A stretch of DNA of 64,000 nt from Vibrio sp. 10N.261.45.E2 (GCF_002875705.1 NZ_MCZZ01000142.1:62001-126000), one strand, 5' to 3'; shown: positions 18,060-28,435, counted from the first letter of the stretch. Made by a program: numbers and translations. Notes: a model not told the origin generated them from the letters alone.

Positions 18060-19094
18060 ATGAAGATCTTAATTATTGGCCCATCTTGGGTAGGCGACAT
18101 GGTCATGTCGCAAAGTTTATACATAAAACTGAAAATGCTGAATCCTAACGCTAGTATCGACGTGTTAGCTCCAGCGTGGTGCAAACCTATTTTAGAAAGA
18201 ATGCCAGAAATCGATAATGCTCTAGAAATGCCGATTGGGCATGGTGAGTTTAATTTGCTAGGCAGAAAAAGACTAGGTAAACAACTCCAACAAAAAGAAT
18301 ATACTCACGCCTATATATTACCTAACTCAGCTAAATCAGCTCTAATACCTTGGTTCGCTAAAATTCCAGTAAGAATTGGGTGGAAAGGCGAGTTTAGATT
18401 TGGCCTATTGACGGACCTAAGACCCAATAAGCGAGTCTTTCAATATATGGTTGAACGATATGTAGCACTAGCCTACGATAAAGAAACGATGCGACAACAA
18501 GTCGACTTAGATGCCTGCCCTCAACCAAAACTTTCAATTGAAGAGTCCTCACAACAGGCTGCAATACTCCGACTAGGTTTATCACAATCCAAACCAGTAG
18601 TTGGTTTATGTCCAGGAGCCGAATTCGGACCAGCTAAAAGGTGGCCTGACAAACACTATGCTGAAGTTGCTTCTTATTTAATCAAGTCGGGTTATCAAGT
18701 ATGGCTATTCGGTTCCGTTAAAGACCAAGAAGTCACCCATAAAATCCGTTCCGCTTTGCAGGAAGCACATAAACACGATTGCTTCGATCTAGCAGGTAAA
18801 ACATCCCTCACAGAAGTCGTCGACTTGCTCGCTGTTTGCCAAACGGTTATTTCAAATGATTCAGGACTAATGCATGTATCTGCTGCAGTCGGTTGTAACA
18901 TTGTGGCAATCTATGGTTCAAGCTCACCAAAATACACCCCACCACTTACAACTAAGCTACAAATGGTTCATACTGATATAGAGTGCCGTCCATGTTTTAA
19001 GCGAGAATGTCCTCTAGGACATCAAAATTGCTTAAACAAGTTAATGCCTCAGCAAGTCATTTCAGCAATTAATAGCTTTACGAGTAGTACCTAG
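18060..19094 (+). CDS. waaF: ADP-heptose--LPS heptosyltransferase II
   Basis: The enzyme adds the second heptose to the inner core. The 344-residue GT9 protein starts ILIIGPSWVGDMVMSQSLY, a WaaF signature. It contains VGLCPGAEFGPAKRWP, ISNDSGLMHVSAAVG (nucleotide-sugar site) and YGSSSPKYTPPL, all diagnostic of WaaF rather than WaaC. The C-terminal Cys-rich ECRPCFKRECPLGHQNC is also typical. It follows the fusion gene by 28 bases. Confidence 0.95.
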   Translation: MKILIIGPSWVGDMVMSQSLYIKLKMLNPNASIDVLAPAWCKPILERMPEIDNALEMPIGHGEFNLLGRKRLGKQLQQKEYTHAYILPNSAKSALIPWFAKIPVRIGWKGEFRFGLLTDLRPNKRVFQYMVERYVALAYDKETMRQQVDLDACPQPKLSIEESSQQAAILRLGLSQSKPVVGLCPGAEFGPAKRWPDKHYAEVASYLIKSGYQVWLFGSVKDQEVTHKIRSALQEAHKHDCFDLAGKTSLTEVVDLLAVCQTVISNDSGLMHVSAAVGCNIVAIYGSSSPKYTPPLTTKLQMVHTDIECRPCFKRECPLGHQNCLNKLMPQQVISAINSFTSST

Positions 19095-19096
19095 CC

Positions 19097-19882
19097 ATGA
19101 ATAATTTCTGTGTAGTCGCGTCAAATCGCCTGATTAGACTCATTGGCAACATTTTTAAAATGTTGTCATACCCTTTCCATTTTTTATTTCCAAAAAAACG
19201 CTTCGAGATCCCTTCTTTATCAAAAGCTAAAGTGAATTCGTCTAAAGAAACGAACATTCCAAGGATAATTTGGCAAACCAATTTTTCTGCAAAAAGTACA
19301 CTCCCTGTTTATATGAATTACCTTTTTAACCGGCTAATGTCTTTGAATTATGAATATAGGTATGTAAGTACAGAAGAAAGAGCTGAATTCATGAAGAAAA
19401 ATTCATCAAAGCGTGTGTATAACGCATATATGCAACTTAACGATGGAGCTGCCCAAGCGGATCTTTGGAGACTTGTCACAATCCATAAAATGGGGGGAAT
19501 CTATATGGATATAGATGCGACTCTTGTATGGCCTCTAAAACACATCCTCCCGAAGAATGAAAGTGCTATGTATGTTAAGCTAAAAAAAAATGACCATTAT
19601 ACAAATTTTTTCTTAGCCTCTTCGCCAAACAACCCAGATTATGCAATCGCCATCAATGACATTGTTGAAAATATAGAAAATAGAAATATTGAGAAAGGTG
19701 TTTATTTCCTAACCGGGCCGATGGTGATTACAAATGTACTGGAAAATAAGAAGGTATTTTCCAAAGAGCGAAAATACGTCTGTATCCAAGGTACATTTAC
19801 AAATGAGCATTTCCAATACCTTGACAAGCCTAGAAGTAAGTGGACACATAAAAAACCAGAAGATCTTTTAAAGAGGATATGA
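19097..19882 (+). CDS. Glycosyltransferase family 32-type (DXD) sugar transferase
   Basis: This 261-residue protein has IPRIIWQTNF at the start of its catalytic part and then AQADLWRLVTIHKMGGIYMDIDATLVWP, the Gly_transf_sug/GT32 module with its DxD metal site (MDID). An N-terminal basic and hydrophobic stretch (about 10-35) may associate with the membrane. It sits two bases after waaF and overlaps waaA by four (ATGA), so it is translationally coupled to core synthesis genes. Sugar and linkage are unknown. AT-rich and probably acquired. Confidence 0.82.
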   Translation: MNNFCVVASNRLIRLIGNIFKMLSYPFHFLFPKKRFEIPSLSKAKVNSSKETNIPRIIWQTNFSAKSTLPVYMNYLFNRLMSLNYEYRYVSTEERAEFMKKNSSKRVYNAYMQLNDGAAQADLWRLVTIHKMGGIYMDIDATLVWPLKHILPKNESAMYVKLKKNDHYTNFFLASSPNNPDYAIAINDIVENIENRNIEKGVYFLTGPMVITNVLENKKVFSKERKYVCIQGTFTNEHFQYLDKPRSKWTHKKPEDLLKRI

Positions 19883-21147
19883 CCTTGATCCGAATCCTCT
19901 ATACATTGGCACTGTTACTAGCTGCACCTTTTTTATTATTTAGCCTATTAAAAAGAAAACCAAATAAGCCTGTAATTGGATCTAGATGGAAAGAACTGTT
20001 TGGCTACGGCCCAGTCTTAAACTGCCGATCACAGGAAGTCATCTGGATTCATGCTGTCTCCGTAGGTGAAACGATTGCTGTGACTCCATTTATTAAAGCT
20101 CTTAAACAACAAAACCCTGATTTAACTGTTGTTTTAACAACGACTACGGCAACTGGAGCTAAGCAAGCAGAGTCCCTCAAAGACCTTGTTACTCATCGCT
20201 ATATGCCAATTGACTTTTGTTTTACCGTGAGTAACTTTGTAAATCGTATTAACCCAAGCAAGTTAATTATTGTTGAAACGGAAATATGGCCTAACACTAT
20301 TGAAATAGTTTCTAGATCAAAAACCCCCATATATATCCTTAATGCTCGGCTATCTGAAAAGTCATTTAAAAATTATCAAAAAGTACAAAAACTTTTTATT
20401 ACAATGGCAGGGAAGTTAACGAAGGTATTATGCATTCATCAAGATGATGCCAAGCGATTCTCATTGCTAGGTGTTGAAGAAAATAAGATCCATATTACAG
20501 GATCAATAAAGTTTGATATCAAAACTAGCGATTCAGCTATTAAATCCGGACAAGCTTTAAGAAGAACCTTTGGCACTAAACGCCCTATTTGGGTAGCTGC
20601 AAGCACTCATAGTGGAGAAGATGAAAAAATACTTAAGGTTCATAAGAAGATATTAGAAAAAAAACCTGAAGCATTGCTTATTTTAATTCCAAGACATCCA
20701 GAAAGATTTAATTTGGTAAAAAAATTGGCTAGGCGAGAGTTTTCTACCAACTCAAGAACAAGTAAAATCCAATCAAACTCCAACATTGAAGTTTATATCG
20801 CTGATACTATGGGGGAAATGATAACGATTCTTTCTTCATCAGATATATGTTTCATGGGTGGTAGTTTTCTCGGCTCTAAAGTTGGAGGCCACAACTTATT
20901 AGAACCAGCGGCTTTAGGGATTCCTACGCTAATTGGACCTAGTTACTTTAATTTTAAAGATATAACTAAACAGTTGTCTGATGTCGGAGCAACCGAAGTA
21001 ATCCATACTGAAGAGGAGCTTACAGATGCCTTATTAAACCTATTTAACAACCCCAAAGAGTTGAAGGAAAAAGGAATAGCAGCCTATGCTATCGTAGAGA
21101 AAAACACAGGGGCTATAAACAAATCTCTTTGCCACATATTAGGGTAG
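19879..21147 (+). CDS. waaA: 3-deoxy-D-manno-octulosonic acid (Kdo) transferase
   Basis: The enzyme transfers Kdo from CMP-Kdo to lipid IVA, the first step of core assembly, at the inner face of the inner membrane. The 422-residue protein has an N-terminal anchor (about 2-24), then WIHAVSVGETIAVTPF, VVLTTTTATGA, VETEIWPN and GGSFLGSKVGGHNLLEPAALG, which define KdtA/WaaA. In Vibrio the enzyme is generally monofunctional, leaving one Kdo that is phosphorylated (family knowledge). kdkA lies in this locus. Confidence 0.95.
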   Translation: MTLIRILYTLALLLAAPFLLFSLLKRKPNKPVIGSRWKELFGYGPVLNCRSQEVIWIHAVSVGETIAVTPFIKALKQQNPDLTVVLTTTTATGAKQAESLKDLVTHRYMPIDFCFTVSNFVNRINPSKLIIVETEIWPNTIEIVSRSKTPIYILNARLSEKSFKNYQKVQKLFITMAGKLTKVLCIHQDDAKRFSLLGVEENKIHITGSIKFDIKTSDSAIKSGQALRRTFGTKRPIWVAASTHSGEDEKILKVHKKILEKKPEALLILIPRHPERFNLVKKLARREFSTNSRTSKIQSNSNIEVYIADTMGEMITILSSSDICFMGGSFLGSKVGGHNLLEPAALGIPTLIGPSYFNFKDITKQLSDVGATEVIHTEEELTDALLNLFNNPKELKEKGIAAYAIVEKNTGAINKSLCHILG

Positions 21148-21150
21148 TCT

Positions 21151-21831
21151 ATGTCATTAAAAAAAGTTTCTAAGGTATACCATTACGTCCGATGCATACC
21201 AAAAACCATTTTTTTCAATTTTTATTATCTTCCATTTACACAGGCGATTCATTTCCCAATACTTGTAAATTATAGAACTAAATTCATAGCTCTCGGAGGG
21301 GGTATAACTGTACCTAGAAATGCTAAAACTGGAAAAATAAAATTGGGCTTCGGGCGAGTACAAATATCTGATAACAAGTACTCAAGGTTTCTATGGAATG
21401 TCGAAAAAGAAGGGATTATCAATTTTGGTGAACACATTAAAGTTGGTACCGGCTCTAAATTGCATATAAGAGGAACGCTTAACATTGCTTCTGAGTGTAA
21501 TTTCACAGGTGAAGCCACCATTATATGTAATAAAGAGATTAATTTTGGGCAAGGGTGTCTAATATCGTGGCAAACATTATTCATGGATTCTGATTTACAC
21601 CGAGTTTCAAGAATTGATGGAACTCAAATAAACACAGATAAGATTATTAATATAAAAAACAAAGTATGGATAGGTGCTCGTTCTACCATACTGAAAGGTG
21701 TCGAAATCGGCTCTAATAGCGTTGTCGCCAGTTGTGCAATTGTAACAAAAAATCACCCTGATGAACGCGTAATCGGAAATAATTCAGCCAAAGTTATAGC
21801 CGACTTTACTGGATTAAAATTCCATTCATAA
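21151..21831 (+). CDS. Acyltransferase with left-handed beta-helix (hexapeptide repeats)
   Basis: The 226-residue protein has a helical or amphipathic N-terminus and hexapeptide repeats from about residue 75 to 205: VGTGSKLHIRGTLNIASECNF-type repeats, then VWIGARSTILKGVEIGSNSVVASCAIVTK. The layout resembles WbbJ/LacA-type O-acetyltransferases that decorate polysaccharides. It begins three bases after waaA and is probably the last gene of this plus-strand unit, before the terminator at 21836-21875. The acceptor is unknown; acetylation of core or O-antigen sugar is the inference. AT-rich. Confidence 0.78.
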   Translation: MSLKKVSKVYHYVRCIPKTIFFNFYYLPFTQAIHFPILVNYRTKFIALGGGITVPRNAKTGKIKLGFGRVQISDNKYSRFLWNVEKEGIINFGEHIKVGTGSKLHIRGTLNIASECNFTGEATIICNKEINFGQGCLISWQTLFMDSDLHRVSRIDGTQINTDKIINIKNKVWIGARSTILKGVEIGSNSVVASCAIVTKNHPDERVIGNNSAKVIADFTGLKFHS

Positions 21832-21835
21832 AACT

Positions 21836-21875
21836 AAGCTTCTCTCTTCGTTTATATTGAGAGAAGCCTAATTTC
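21836..21875. terminator. Bidirectional terminator between convergent genes
   Basis: GCTTCTCTC (21838-21846) and GAGAGAAGC (21859-21867) form a perfect 9-bp stem. On the minus strand TTAGTTTT follows, and on the plus strand an A/T-rich tail. It separates the hexapeptide acyltransferase from the OafA-type acyltransferase. Confidence 0.7.
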
Positions 21876-21888
21876 ATATTTAGCTAAA

Positions 21889-23913
21889 CTATTTCAATAG
21901 ATCTTTAATTTGATTAACCTTTGCATCGTTTTTTAGCCATTTTTCAGCGAGAACTCTCGCCCCCTGAGAGCTTAAATGATTATTATCACTATAAATAGGA
22001 GTAGACCCTAGTTGGCTCTTACATATTTCTTGTTCACATAAAAGCTCAACAACTGGAATCAAGATAACTTCTGGATATTTATTCACAACATCTTTAATTA
22101 TTTGATTCGCATACTTCTGACGTAACTCCATATCTTTAACTTTAAGGTCACAATTATCTGAAGTCAACCAAGGTATGTTTTCCGATTTAATAAGGCAGTT
22201 ACTAGGCTTAAAAGAATAAGACGGTGCTTGCTCGAATAAAACAGGGGTAATGCCGTTAGAAACTAGCAACTCAATTGAGCGTTCTAACCCCATCTTCAGA
22301 GCTCTACGGCTATTTTTAATAGATTCAGTATAGTCCGAAGTATCACCTAAGAAGACTCGACTTCCTTTTTCACCTACCGCACGAGTAGTCTCTGTGTACA
22401 TGGCCCAGCGACCTGCAATAAATACCATTGATGGCTTTGTTTTAATTATAAGTTCAGCAAGCTCATTATTTCTAGTCGAACAAGATGCTTCAGGTTCACC
22501 ATGTTTCACTAAATCAGAGCCAAGTAATGGAGGGCACCCCCCTAACCCACCAAATAGTGAAGAGAACCCAAACTCATTACCTAATTCATCCACAAAGCTT
22601 CTAAAATGTCCACCATGCGAATCACCCCATATAAATGTTGAAACTGGCTTTTCAACATCACCAATAATGTAAGGTTCAAAAGGGAAAAAGTCTTCTGTTT
22701 GGGGCTGTCCTAACTTCTCTTCATCATAGGTATAACTGGACGTTTGATATAAACGTAAAGCCTCATCCGTGAAGCGCTCAGGGTAACCATCATTCGAGGC
22801 GATATTTTTTGCAGCGACAATAGATAGAGTTACTGGAAGAATGAAATAAAATAGATACACCCAACGTTTTCTAAGATCAAAATGACGTAATGGGTTTTCT
22901 ATCAACTTCCACGAGGCGACAGAAAGCAAGACTGTTATGAGTCCACATATCAATGCGTCTCTTACAGTAAAAACGTCATTGTAATAGCGGTAAAATGCTA
23001 GTACCGGCCAATGCCACAAATATAGGGAGTAAGATAAACGACCAACTAGCACAATAGGTTTTTGACTTAACAACGAAGACAATAGCGTAGTTCTGGACTC
23101 CCCAGAGAAAATGATCATCGCTGATGCTACTGCAACCCAAAATGCGTTAATACCGGGGAAGACACTATTCTTATCGAGGAAAAAAGCTAATACACATAAG
23201 CTGGTAAACCCAATAATGCCACTCAGTTGATAGACATGCCTTGAGAATGAAACCCCTTTTTCTCTCTTATAGAAAAAGATTATCGATAGCAGCGCACCGA
23301 TCAAAAGCTCAAAGCCTCGGCTTTGAATTAAGTAATAACCCGCACCAGGCTGAGTTAAAGAGATAAATTCCGAATATCCAAGCAAACTAAATAGAGTGAC
23401 TACCATCAGTATGGCGAATGCTTTCTTACTCAAAAGTTTAGACGCTACAAGTAAAGCTAGTGGCCAAACAAAATAAAATTGTTCTTCAATCGAAAGTGAC
23501 CATGTATGCAATAAAGGTAGAGTTTCAGATGTTGGAGCAAAGTAACCTGATAGCCTTTCGAAATATATATTTGCAATAAATGAACTCGCATACCTCCAAC
23601 TATCAGCAAAACTTGAAAAGTCATTGGGTGTATACAACAAATATGACAAAGCCAAACTACTTAATGAGACAACGTAAAAAAGCGGTAATATGCGCTTAAT
23701 TCTTTTAACGTAGAATTCATTAAATGAAAATTTTTTAGTTAGTATTTGCGGATAAATTGCTGAAGTGATGATATAGCCCGAGATAACAAAAAAGACATCA
23801 ACCCCAATGAATCCGCCAGGTATCCAACTTCCATTCATATGGAAAATTATCACTAAAATAACAGCTATAGCTCTAAGACCATCAATATCTGGCCTGTACT
23901 TTATATTACTCAT
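21889..23913 (-). CDS. OafA/YrhL-type acyltransferase with C-terminal SGNH domain
   Basis: The protein has about 674 residues from the ATG at 23913 (a TTG at 23928 would add five). The N-terminal half (about 1-360) is an acyltransferase-3 domain with about ten transmembrane segments. It includes YRPDIDGLRAIAVILVIIFH, with a conserved R and the catalytic-type His, and GFIGVDVFFVISGYII. The periplasmic C-terminal half is SGNH-like, with FIWGDSHGGHF supplying the nucleophilic Ser and DNNHLSSQGA the Asp/His block. Such proteins O-acetylate LPS or other glycans. It lies downstream of kdkA on the same strand (33-base gap), within the LPS locus but opposite to waaA. Confidence 0.9.
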   Translation of the reverse strand: MSNIKYRPDIDGLRAIAVILVIIFHMNGSWIPGGFIGVDVFFVISGYIITSAIYPQILTKKFSFNEFYVKRIKRILPLFYVVSLSSLALSYLLYTPNDFSSFADSWRYASSFIANIYFERLSGYFAPTSETLPLLHTWSLSIEEQFYFVWPLALLVASKLLSKKAFAILMVVTLFSLLGYSEFISLTQPGAGYYLIQSRGFELLIGALLSIIFFYKREKGVSFSRHVYQLSGIIGFTSLCVLAFFLDKNSVFPGINAFWVAVASAMIIFSGESRTTLLSSLLSQKPIVLVGRLSYSLYLWHWPVLAFYRYYNDVFTVRDALICGLITVLLSVASWKLIENPLRHFDLRKRWVYLFYFILPVTLSIVAAKNIASNDGYPERFTDEALRLYQTSSYTYDEEKLGQPQTEDFFPFEPYIIGDVEKPVSTFIWGDSHGGHFRSFVDELGNEFGFSSLFGGLGGCPPLLGSDLVKHGEPEASCSTRNNELAELIIKTKPSMVFIAGRWAMYTETTRAVGEKGSRVFLGDTSDYTESIKNSRRALKMGLERSIELLVSNGITPVLFEQAPSYSFKPSNCLIKSENIPWLTSDNCDLKVKDMELRQKYANQIIKDVVNKYPEVILIPVVELLCEQEICKSQLGSTPIYSDNNHLSSQGARVLAEKWLKNDAKVNQIKDLLK

Positions 23914-23946
23914 TCTTGTACTACTCAATTCACATTCATTAATAAT

Positions 23947-24654
23947 TTAGTTCGAGTTAAACGCAGTATTAACAACGTAGTTCCACTCGCTCTCATCCCA
24001 CTTAATTTGGCGCTTGTTGAGCTCTTTAATGAACGAGCGCTTAAGTCTATCTAAGTTACCTTGCTTCCAACTGTTACCTAGCTGTTGGTAGCACTTATCA
24101 AAATCGATGATCCAGACGGTGTTATTCTCATCAATCAGGATATTGTGAATGTTTAGGTCTGTGTGGTTGACTTGAGCTTCATGCATCTTTTTAATCTGAT
24201 CACCAATTTTCTTGTACATATCAGCAGATAACGAGCGTTCTTGAAGAATTGAAAACAAATCCCGTGCATTTGGAATTTTCTCACTTAACAAATCAGCCTG
24301 ATAGCAGAACTTACGCCTAACGGCGCGAGCCGCAATCGGTCTTGGGACATTAACCCCAGCCTCGGTAAGTAGGTTCAATAACTGAAACTCTTGATAACTG
24401 CGTGTATTTTTCCAGCCAGGAAAAATGTAGTGGTCTTTAACTAACTTTCCAAATAAACCACCACGGTGATAATGCCGCAGAGCTGCATCTATCTTCTCAG
24501 TTTGCACAAACCAAGTCGTGCCTCGACCTTGCGCGCTACCCACAACTTTACCGGCTTGTTGCCAAAATTCAGGGTCAAAGCACCGGCTGGGCTCTTCTGA
24601 CAATAATACTTCGTCATACCAAATTGTTTGATTATCTAGAGTCAGTTCTCTCAT
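23947..24654 (-). CDS. kdkA: 3-deoxy-D-manno-octulosonic acid kinase
   Basis: The enzyme phosphorylates the single Kdo of the Vibrio/Haemophilus-type inner core with ATP. The 235-residue protein kinase-like fold shows HTDLNIHNILID (catalytic loop) and VWIIDFDKCY (metal-binding DFD), with an N-terminal RHYHRGGLFGKLVKDHYIF segment characteristic of KdkA/WaaP-like kinases. In V. cholerae Kdo phosphorylation is needed for secondary lipid A acylation, tying this gene to the acyltransferases at 33603-35546. It is divergent from the GT9 gene at 24781. Confidence 0.93.
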   Translation of the reverse strand: MRELTLDNQTIWYDEVLLSEEPSRCFDPEFWQQAGKVVGSAQGRGTTWFVQTEKIDAALRHYHRGGLFGKLVKDHYIFPGWKNTRSYQEFQLLNLLTEAGVNVPRPIAARAVRRKFCYQADLLSEKIPNARDLFSILQERSLSADMYKKIGDQIKKMHEAQVNHTDLNIHNILIDENNTVWIIDFDKCYQQLGNSWKQGNLDRLKRSFIKELNKRQIKWDESEWNYVVNTAFNSN

Positions 24655-24780
24655 TTTTATCTCGATCTACTCTTCAGCTTTAATAGTGGCAAAAGCCTCG
24701 CTAATACAGTTGCAACAACATTTTACATCTAATGGTACTATCTGCATAATCCTTGATAACTTTCTCTACGTGGCACTCTT

Positions 24781-25824
24781 ATGGCTCTTTTTTCTTCAGC
24801 TCCTAAATCGCTTTGTATTTTGCGTCTATCTGCAATCGGGGATGTGTGCAATACCATTGCAGCAGTACAATCAATTCAAAAACAGTGGCCTACGACCCAA
24901 ATAACTTGGATCACGGGAAAGTTAGAAGCTCAATTAATCAAGGACCTAAAAGGTATTGATGTCATAGTCTTCGATAAGAAACAAGGTTGGAAAGCTTACA
25001 CACAACTTTGGAAGGAACTTGAAGGCCAGAGATTCGACGCACTTTTACATATGCAATATGCGTTTCGAGCAAGCGTTGCGACATTAGGGATCAAAGCAAG
25101 ATACAAACTCGGTTTCGATACTGCGCGTAGCCAAGACTTTCAAACTCTCTTCACGAATGTAAAAGTTCCCTCGCCCAAAGAGACACATGTGCTAGATGGC
25201 CTACTCGCATTCGCTACATGCTTAGGCGTTAAAGATACCAAAGCATCATGGCAACTAGGCTACAATTTTCACGATAAAACGTGGGCGGAACAGCAAATAA
25301 TGCCACAGAGAAAAAACCTGGTGATAGTACCAGCAGCCAGTAAAGGCTATAAAAACTGGATGGCTGAAGGGTACACGGCAGTGATAACCCACGCCCAACA
25401 GCAAGGCTGGAATATCCTACTCGCTGGTAGCCCTGCACAAATTGAGCTGGATTTAGCCTCTGACATAGAAAAACTCATTACTAATCCGGTGACCAACCTA
25501 GTTGGTAAAAGTAGCTTAAAACAAATGCTCGCTTTACTCGATTTAGCTGATTTAGTTATCGCGCCTGATACAGGACCAGCCCACATGGCCAATGCTATGA
25601 ACACGCCGGTTATCGGTTTGTATGCACACCATAACCCTGAACGCACAGGACCATATTTATATCGTGATTATGTTGTCTCTGCTTACGATGAGGCGATAAA
25701 AGCAGAAACAGGGAAGGACAAATCTGAGTTAAGTTGGCGTTCACGAGTCAAAGACGAACAAGCAATGCAACGTATCCAAGCGAAGGACGTTATCGCCATG
25801 TTTAATAAAGTAACGCAAGGTTGA
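24781..25824 (+). CDS. Glycosyltransferase family 9 heptosyltransferase (OpsX/WaaC-like heptosyltransferase I)
   Basis: This 347-residue GT9 protein has ILRLSAIGDVCNTIAAVQSI at its N-terminus, and IAPDTGPAHMANAMNTPVIGLY with YAHHNPERTGPY in the C-terminal domain. The sequence resembles Haemophilus OpsX, the heptosyltransferase I that acts on phosphorylated Kdo, rather than enteric WaaC. The divergent neighbour kdkA fits that assignment. It would add the first heptose to Kdo-lipid A. The exact acceptor is inferred from family and context. Confidence 0.82.
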   Translation: MALFSSAPKSLCILRLSAIGDVCNTIAAVQSIQKQWPTTQITWITGKLEAQLIKDLKGIDVIVFDKKQGWKAYTQLWKELEGQRFDALLHMQYAFRASVATLGIKARYKLGFDTARSQDFQTLFTNVKVPSPKETHVLDGLLAFATCLGVKDTKASWQLGYNFHDKTWAEQQIMPQRKNLVIVPAASKGYKNWMAEGYTAVITHAQQQGWNILLAGSPAQIELDLASDIEKLITNPVTNLVGKSSLKQMLALLDLADLVIAPDTGPAHMANAMNTPVIGLYAHHNPERTGPYLYRDYVVSAYDEAIKAETGKDKSELSWRSRVKDEQAMQRIQAKDVIAMFNKVTQG

Positions 25825-25912
25825 ACTAGTTCTATCCACCATATTTCACGCTACACTATTGCGATAGCTGAAAATCACTAAATAAACACCACCCAACATT
25901 CGAGGTATGAGA

Positions 25913-26695
25913 GTGACCAAACCAACATTAGCCGTAGCTTTAATTGTCAAAAATGAAGCTCAGCACTTAAAAGCGTGTTTAGATACCGTTCATGATTGGG
26001 TTGATGAAATCGTTGTGATGGATTCAGGCAGCACAGACAACACTGAAGAAATTGCACGAACTTATACCAACAATTTTGTTGTCAATGATACTTGGCCTGG
26101 CTTTGGCCCTCAGCGTCGTCTTGCTCAATCTCATATCAAATCAGATTACGTACTTTGGCTAGATGCCGATGAACGTGTCACTCCAGAATTAAAAGAAAGC
26201 ATATTAGCGGCAGTGTCAACCAATCAGCCAAATGTACTTTATAGCTTTTCACGTTTAAGCTGGGTTTTTGGTCGCTACATTCGTCACTGTGGCTGGTATC
26301 CCGACCGAGTACTACGCCTATACCCAACGAAGCTAACTCAATACAACGACTCACTTGTTCACGAGAAAGTTGAAACCTCGGCTGACATGAAAGTAGAAAA
26401 ATTAGCGGGTGATGCTATTCATTATACTTATAACGATATGAAACATTACTTAATTAAATCAGCAGGTTATGCAGAGGCATGGGCAGAACAACGTCATAAA
26501 CGAGGTAAGAAAAGCAGTATTAGCCAAGGTATTTTTCATGCATTCGGCTGCTTCTTAAAAATGTATGTGCTGAAAGCAGGCTTTCTCGATGGTAAACAAG
26601 GCTTCTTGTTATCCTTATTGTCAGCGCATTCAACCTTTGTTAAGTACGCTGATTTATGGATTCGAACCAGTACAGATGAAATGCCCAAGTATTAA
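25913..26695 (+). CDS. Glycosyltransferase family 2, WaaE/KdtX/LgtF-like core glucosyltransferase
   Basis: This GT-A enzyme of 260 residues starts from the GTG at 25913, which has GAGG seven bases upstream. The ATG at 25907 is too close to that site. [49 protein letters not shown] and the [13 protein letters not shown] segment match the WaaE/KdtX/LgtF group, which adds a beta-1,4-glucose to heptose I of the inner core. It lies between two GT9 genes and just before coaD, as kdtX does in several gammaproteobacteria. Confidence 0.85.
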   Translation: MTKPTLAVALIVKNEAQHLKACLDTVHDWVDEIVVMDSGSTDNTEEIARTYTNNFVVNDTWPGFGPQRRLAQSHIKSDYVLWLDADERVTPELKESILAAVSTNQPNVLYSFSRLSWVFGRYIRHCGWYPDRVLRLYPTKLTQYNDSLVHEKVETSADMKVEKLAGDAIHYTYNDMKHYLIKSAGYAEAWAEQRHKRGKKSSISQGIFHAFGCFLKMYVLKAGFLDGKQGFLLSLLSAHSTFVKYADLWIRTSTDEMPKY

Positions 26696-26754
26696 AACTC
26701 ACCTTTGATACTGACTTTCCCTCACTGCACACATGATTAGAGAGGATCTTAGCC

Positions 26755-27792
26755 TTAATTAACTAAGATCTTCTCAATCCATTGGTTAAACTCACCAACA
26801 AGCGTAGCAATCTCAATACGACTCATATCATCTTGACTAGCTTTATCACCTGTTTGTGGCGGGCAAAAAGCTAAATGACGACCTTCCGAGTTAATCGGTT
26901 TCCACCTTAACGGCGTTGCTGAACGTTTGCTTGGGAAGAAACCTACCGTTGGCACATCTATCGCCGCAGCAATATGTAATGGTCCAGTAGAGCCCGCGAT
27001 AAACAAATCTGCGCAAGCAATTGAGCGTGCAAAATCCACCAACCCATCATTTTTGTCATACACCACCGAATGAACAGAGTGCTGTGTCAATAACAATTGT
27101 AGTTCTTTGGCTTTCTCTTGTTCGCCAGGCCCTGCGGTTAATACAAATTCAACATCACGCTCTAAGCCTACTGATAACTCAGTATATTGTTGTAAGGACA
27201 AGTTATTAGCGGAGCCGCCACTCCCAGCATGGAGAAACACCCAAGGTTTACTTTGGTTCAGTTCAAACTGCTTCGCCAATTTCAGCTTTTGTAATTCTAA
27301 CTCTTCGTAGTTAAAACTTAAAAAAGGAGCTTCCGGTTCGATGATACTTTCACCGGCATCATTCAAAAATGCACGGACTAAATCTAAATTGTATTCAAAC
27401 TCCGGTTTAGCAGATTGAGAGCGTTTCTGTTTGATGCGATGATTATAAAAAATTTGTGCTAGTTTGGTTGCAGGAGCAAGGCGGTATGGAATTCGAGCTT
27501 TCCATACCAATAAGGCATTATAAGTCGTAGAGAATAAGCTGATAGAGGCATCAAACTGCTGCGCCTTAATATCTGAGATTAACTGCTTCTGCTCTGATTT
27601 ACCTGCTTTCTCCGTAGGATCAATCATTACCTCATCAATCCAAGGGCAAAGCTTCGCAAGTGCAACCGTATAACTCGGCACCAAAGCAGTGATATGACAA
27701 CAAGGCATTGATGATTTCAACATAGCGAAACTCGGCCATGCCAACATAAAGTCACCAATTTTGTCATTTCTAATTACTAGCAGCTTTTTCAT
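26755..27792 (-). CDS. Glycosyltransferase family 9 (heptosyltransferase-like) protein
   Basis: This 345-residue GT9 protein starts LLVIRNDKIGDFMLAWPSFAML. It contains VFLHAGSGGSANNLSLQQY and AGSTGPLHIAAAIDVPTVGFFP, the ADP-heptose binding region. It is the third GT9 enzyme of the locus after WaaF and the OpsX-like gene, so it may add an outer heptose or another sugar (heptosyltransferase III/IV type). It is transcribed opposite to its neighbours and divergent from coaD. Confidence 0.85.
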   Translation of the reverse strand: MKKLLVIRNDKIGDFMLAWPSFAMLKSSMPCCHITALVPSYTVALAKLCPWIDEVMIDPTEKAGKSEQKQLISDIKAQQFDASISLFSTTYNALLVWKARIPYRLAPATKLAQIFYNHRIKQKRSQSAKPEFEYNLDLVRAFLNDAGESIIEPEAPFLSFNYEELELQKLKLAKQFELNQSKPWVFLHAGSGGSANNLSLQQYTELSVGLERDVEFVLTAGPGEQEKAKELQLLLTQHSVHSVVYDKNDGLVDFARSIACADLFIAGSTGPLHIAAAIDVPTVGFFPSKRSATPLRWKPINSEGRHLAFCPPQTGDKASQDDMSRIEIATLVGEFNQWIEKILVN

Positions 27793-27898
27793 ATCCTACT
27801 TATCTTCTATTGCTCACAATTCACAAACTCTATACTACCTACTTCAATAGGTAATTTTGAGCCTTTTTGTTAAGATTGAATGAGATATAACATAGTGA

Positions 27899-28400
<502 letters not shown>

Positions 28401-28402
<2 letters not shown>

Positions 28403-28424
28403 CTTCAAGAGCTCACTTGAAGTT
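28401..28424. terminator. Hairpin between convergent coaD and mutM
   Basis: AACTTCAAG and CTTGAAGTT form a 9-bp stem around AGCTCA, overlapping the coaD stop. It lacks a strong T run on either side, so termination is only probable. Confidence 0.4.
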
Positions 28425-28435
28425 ATAATTCAGAT

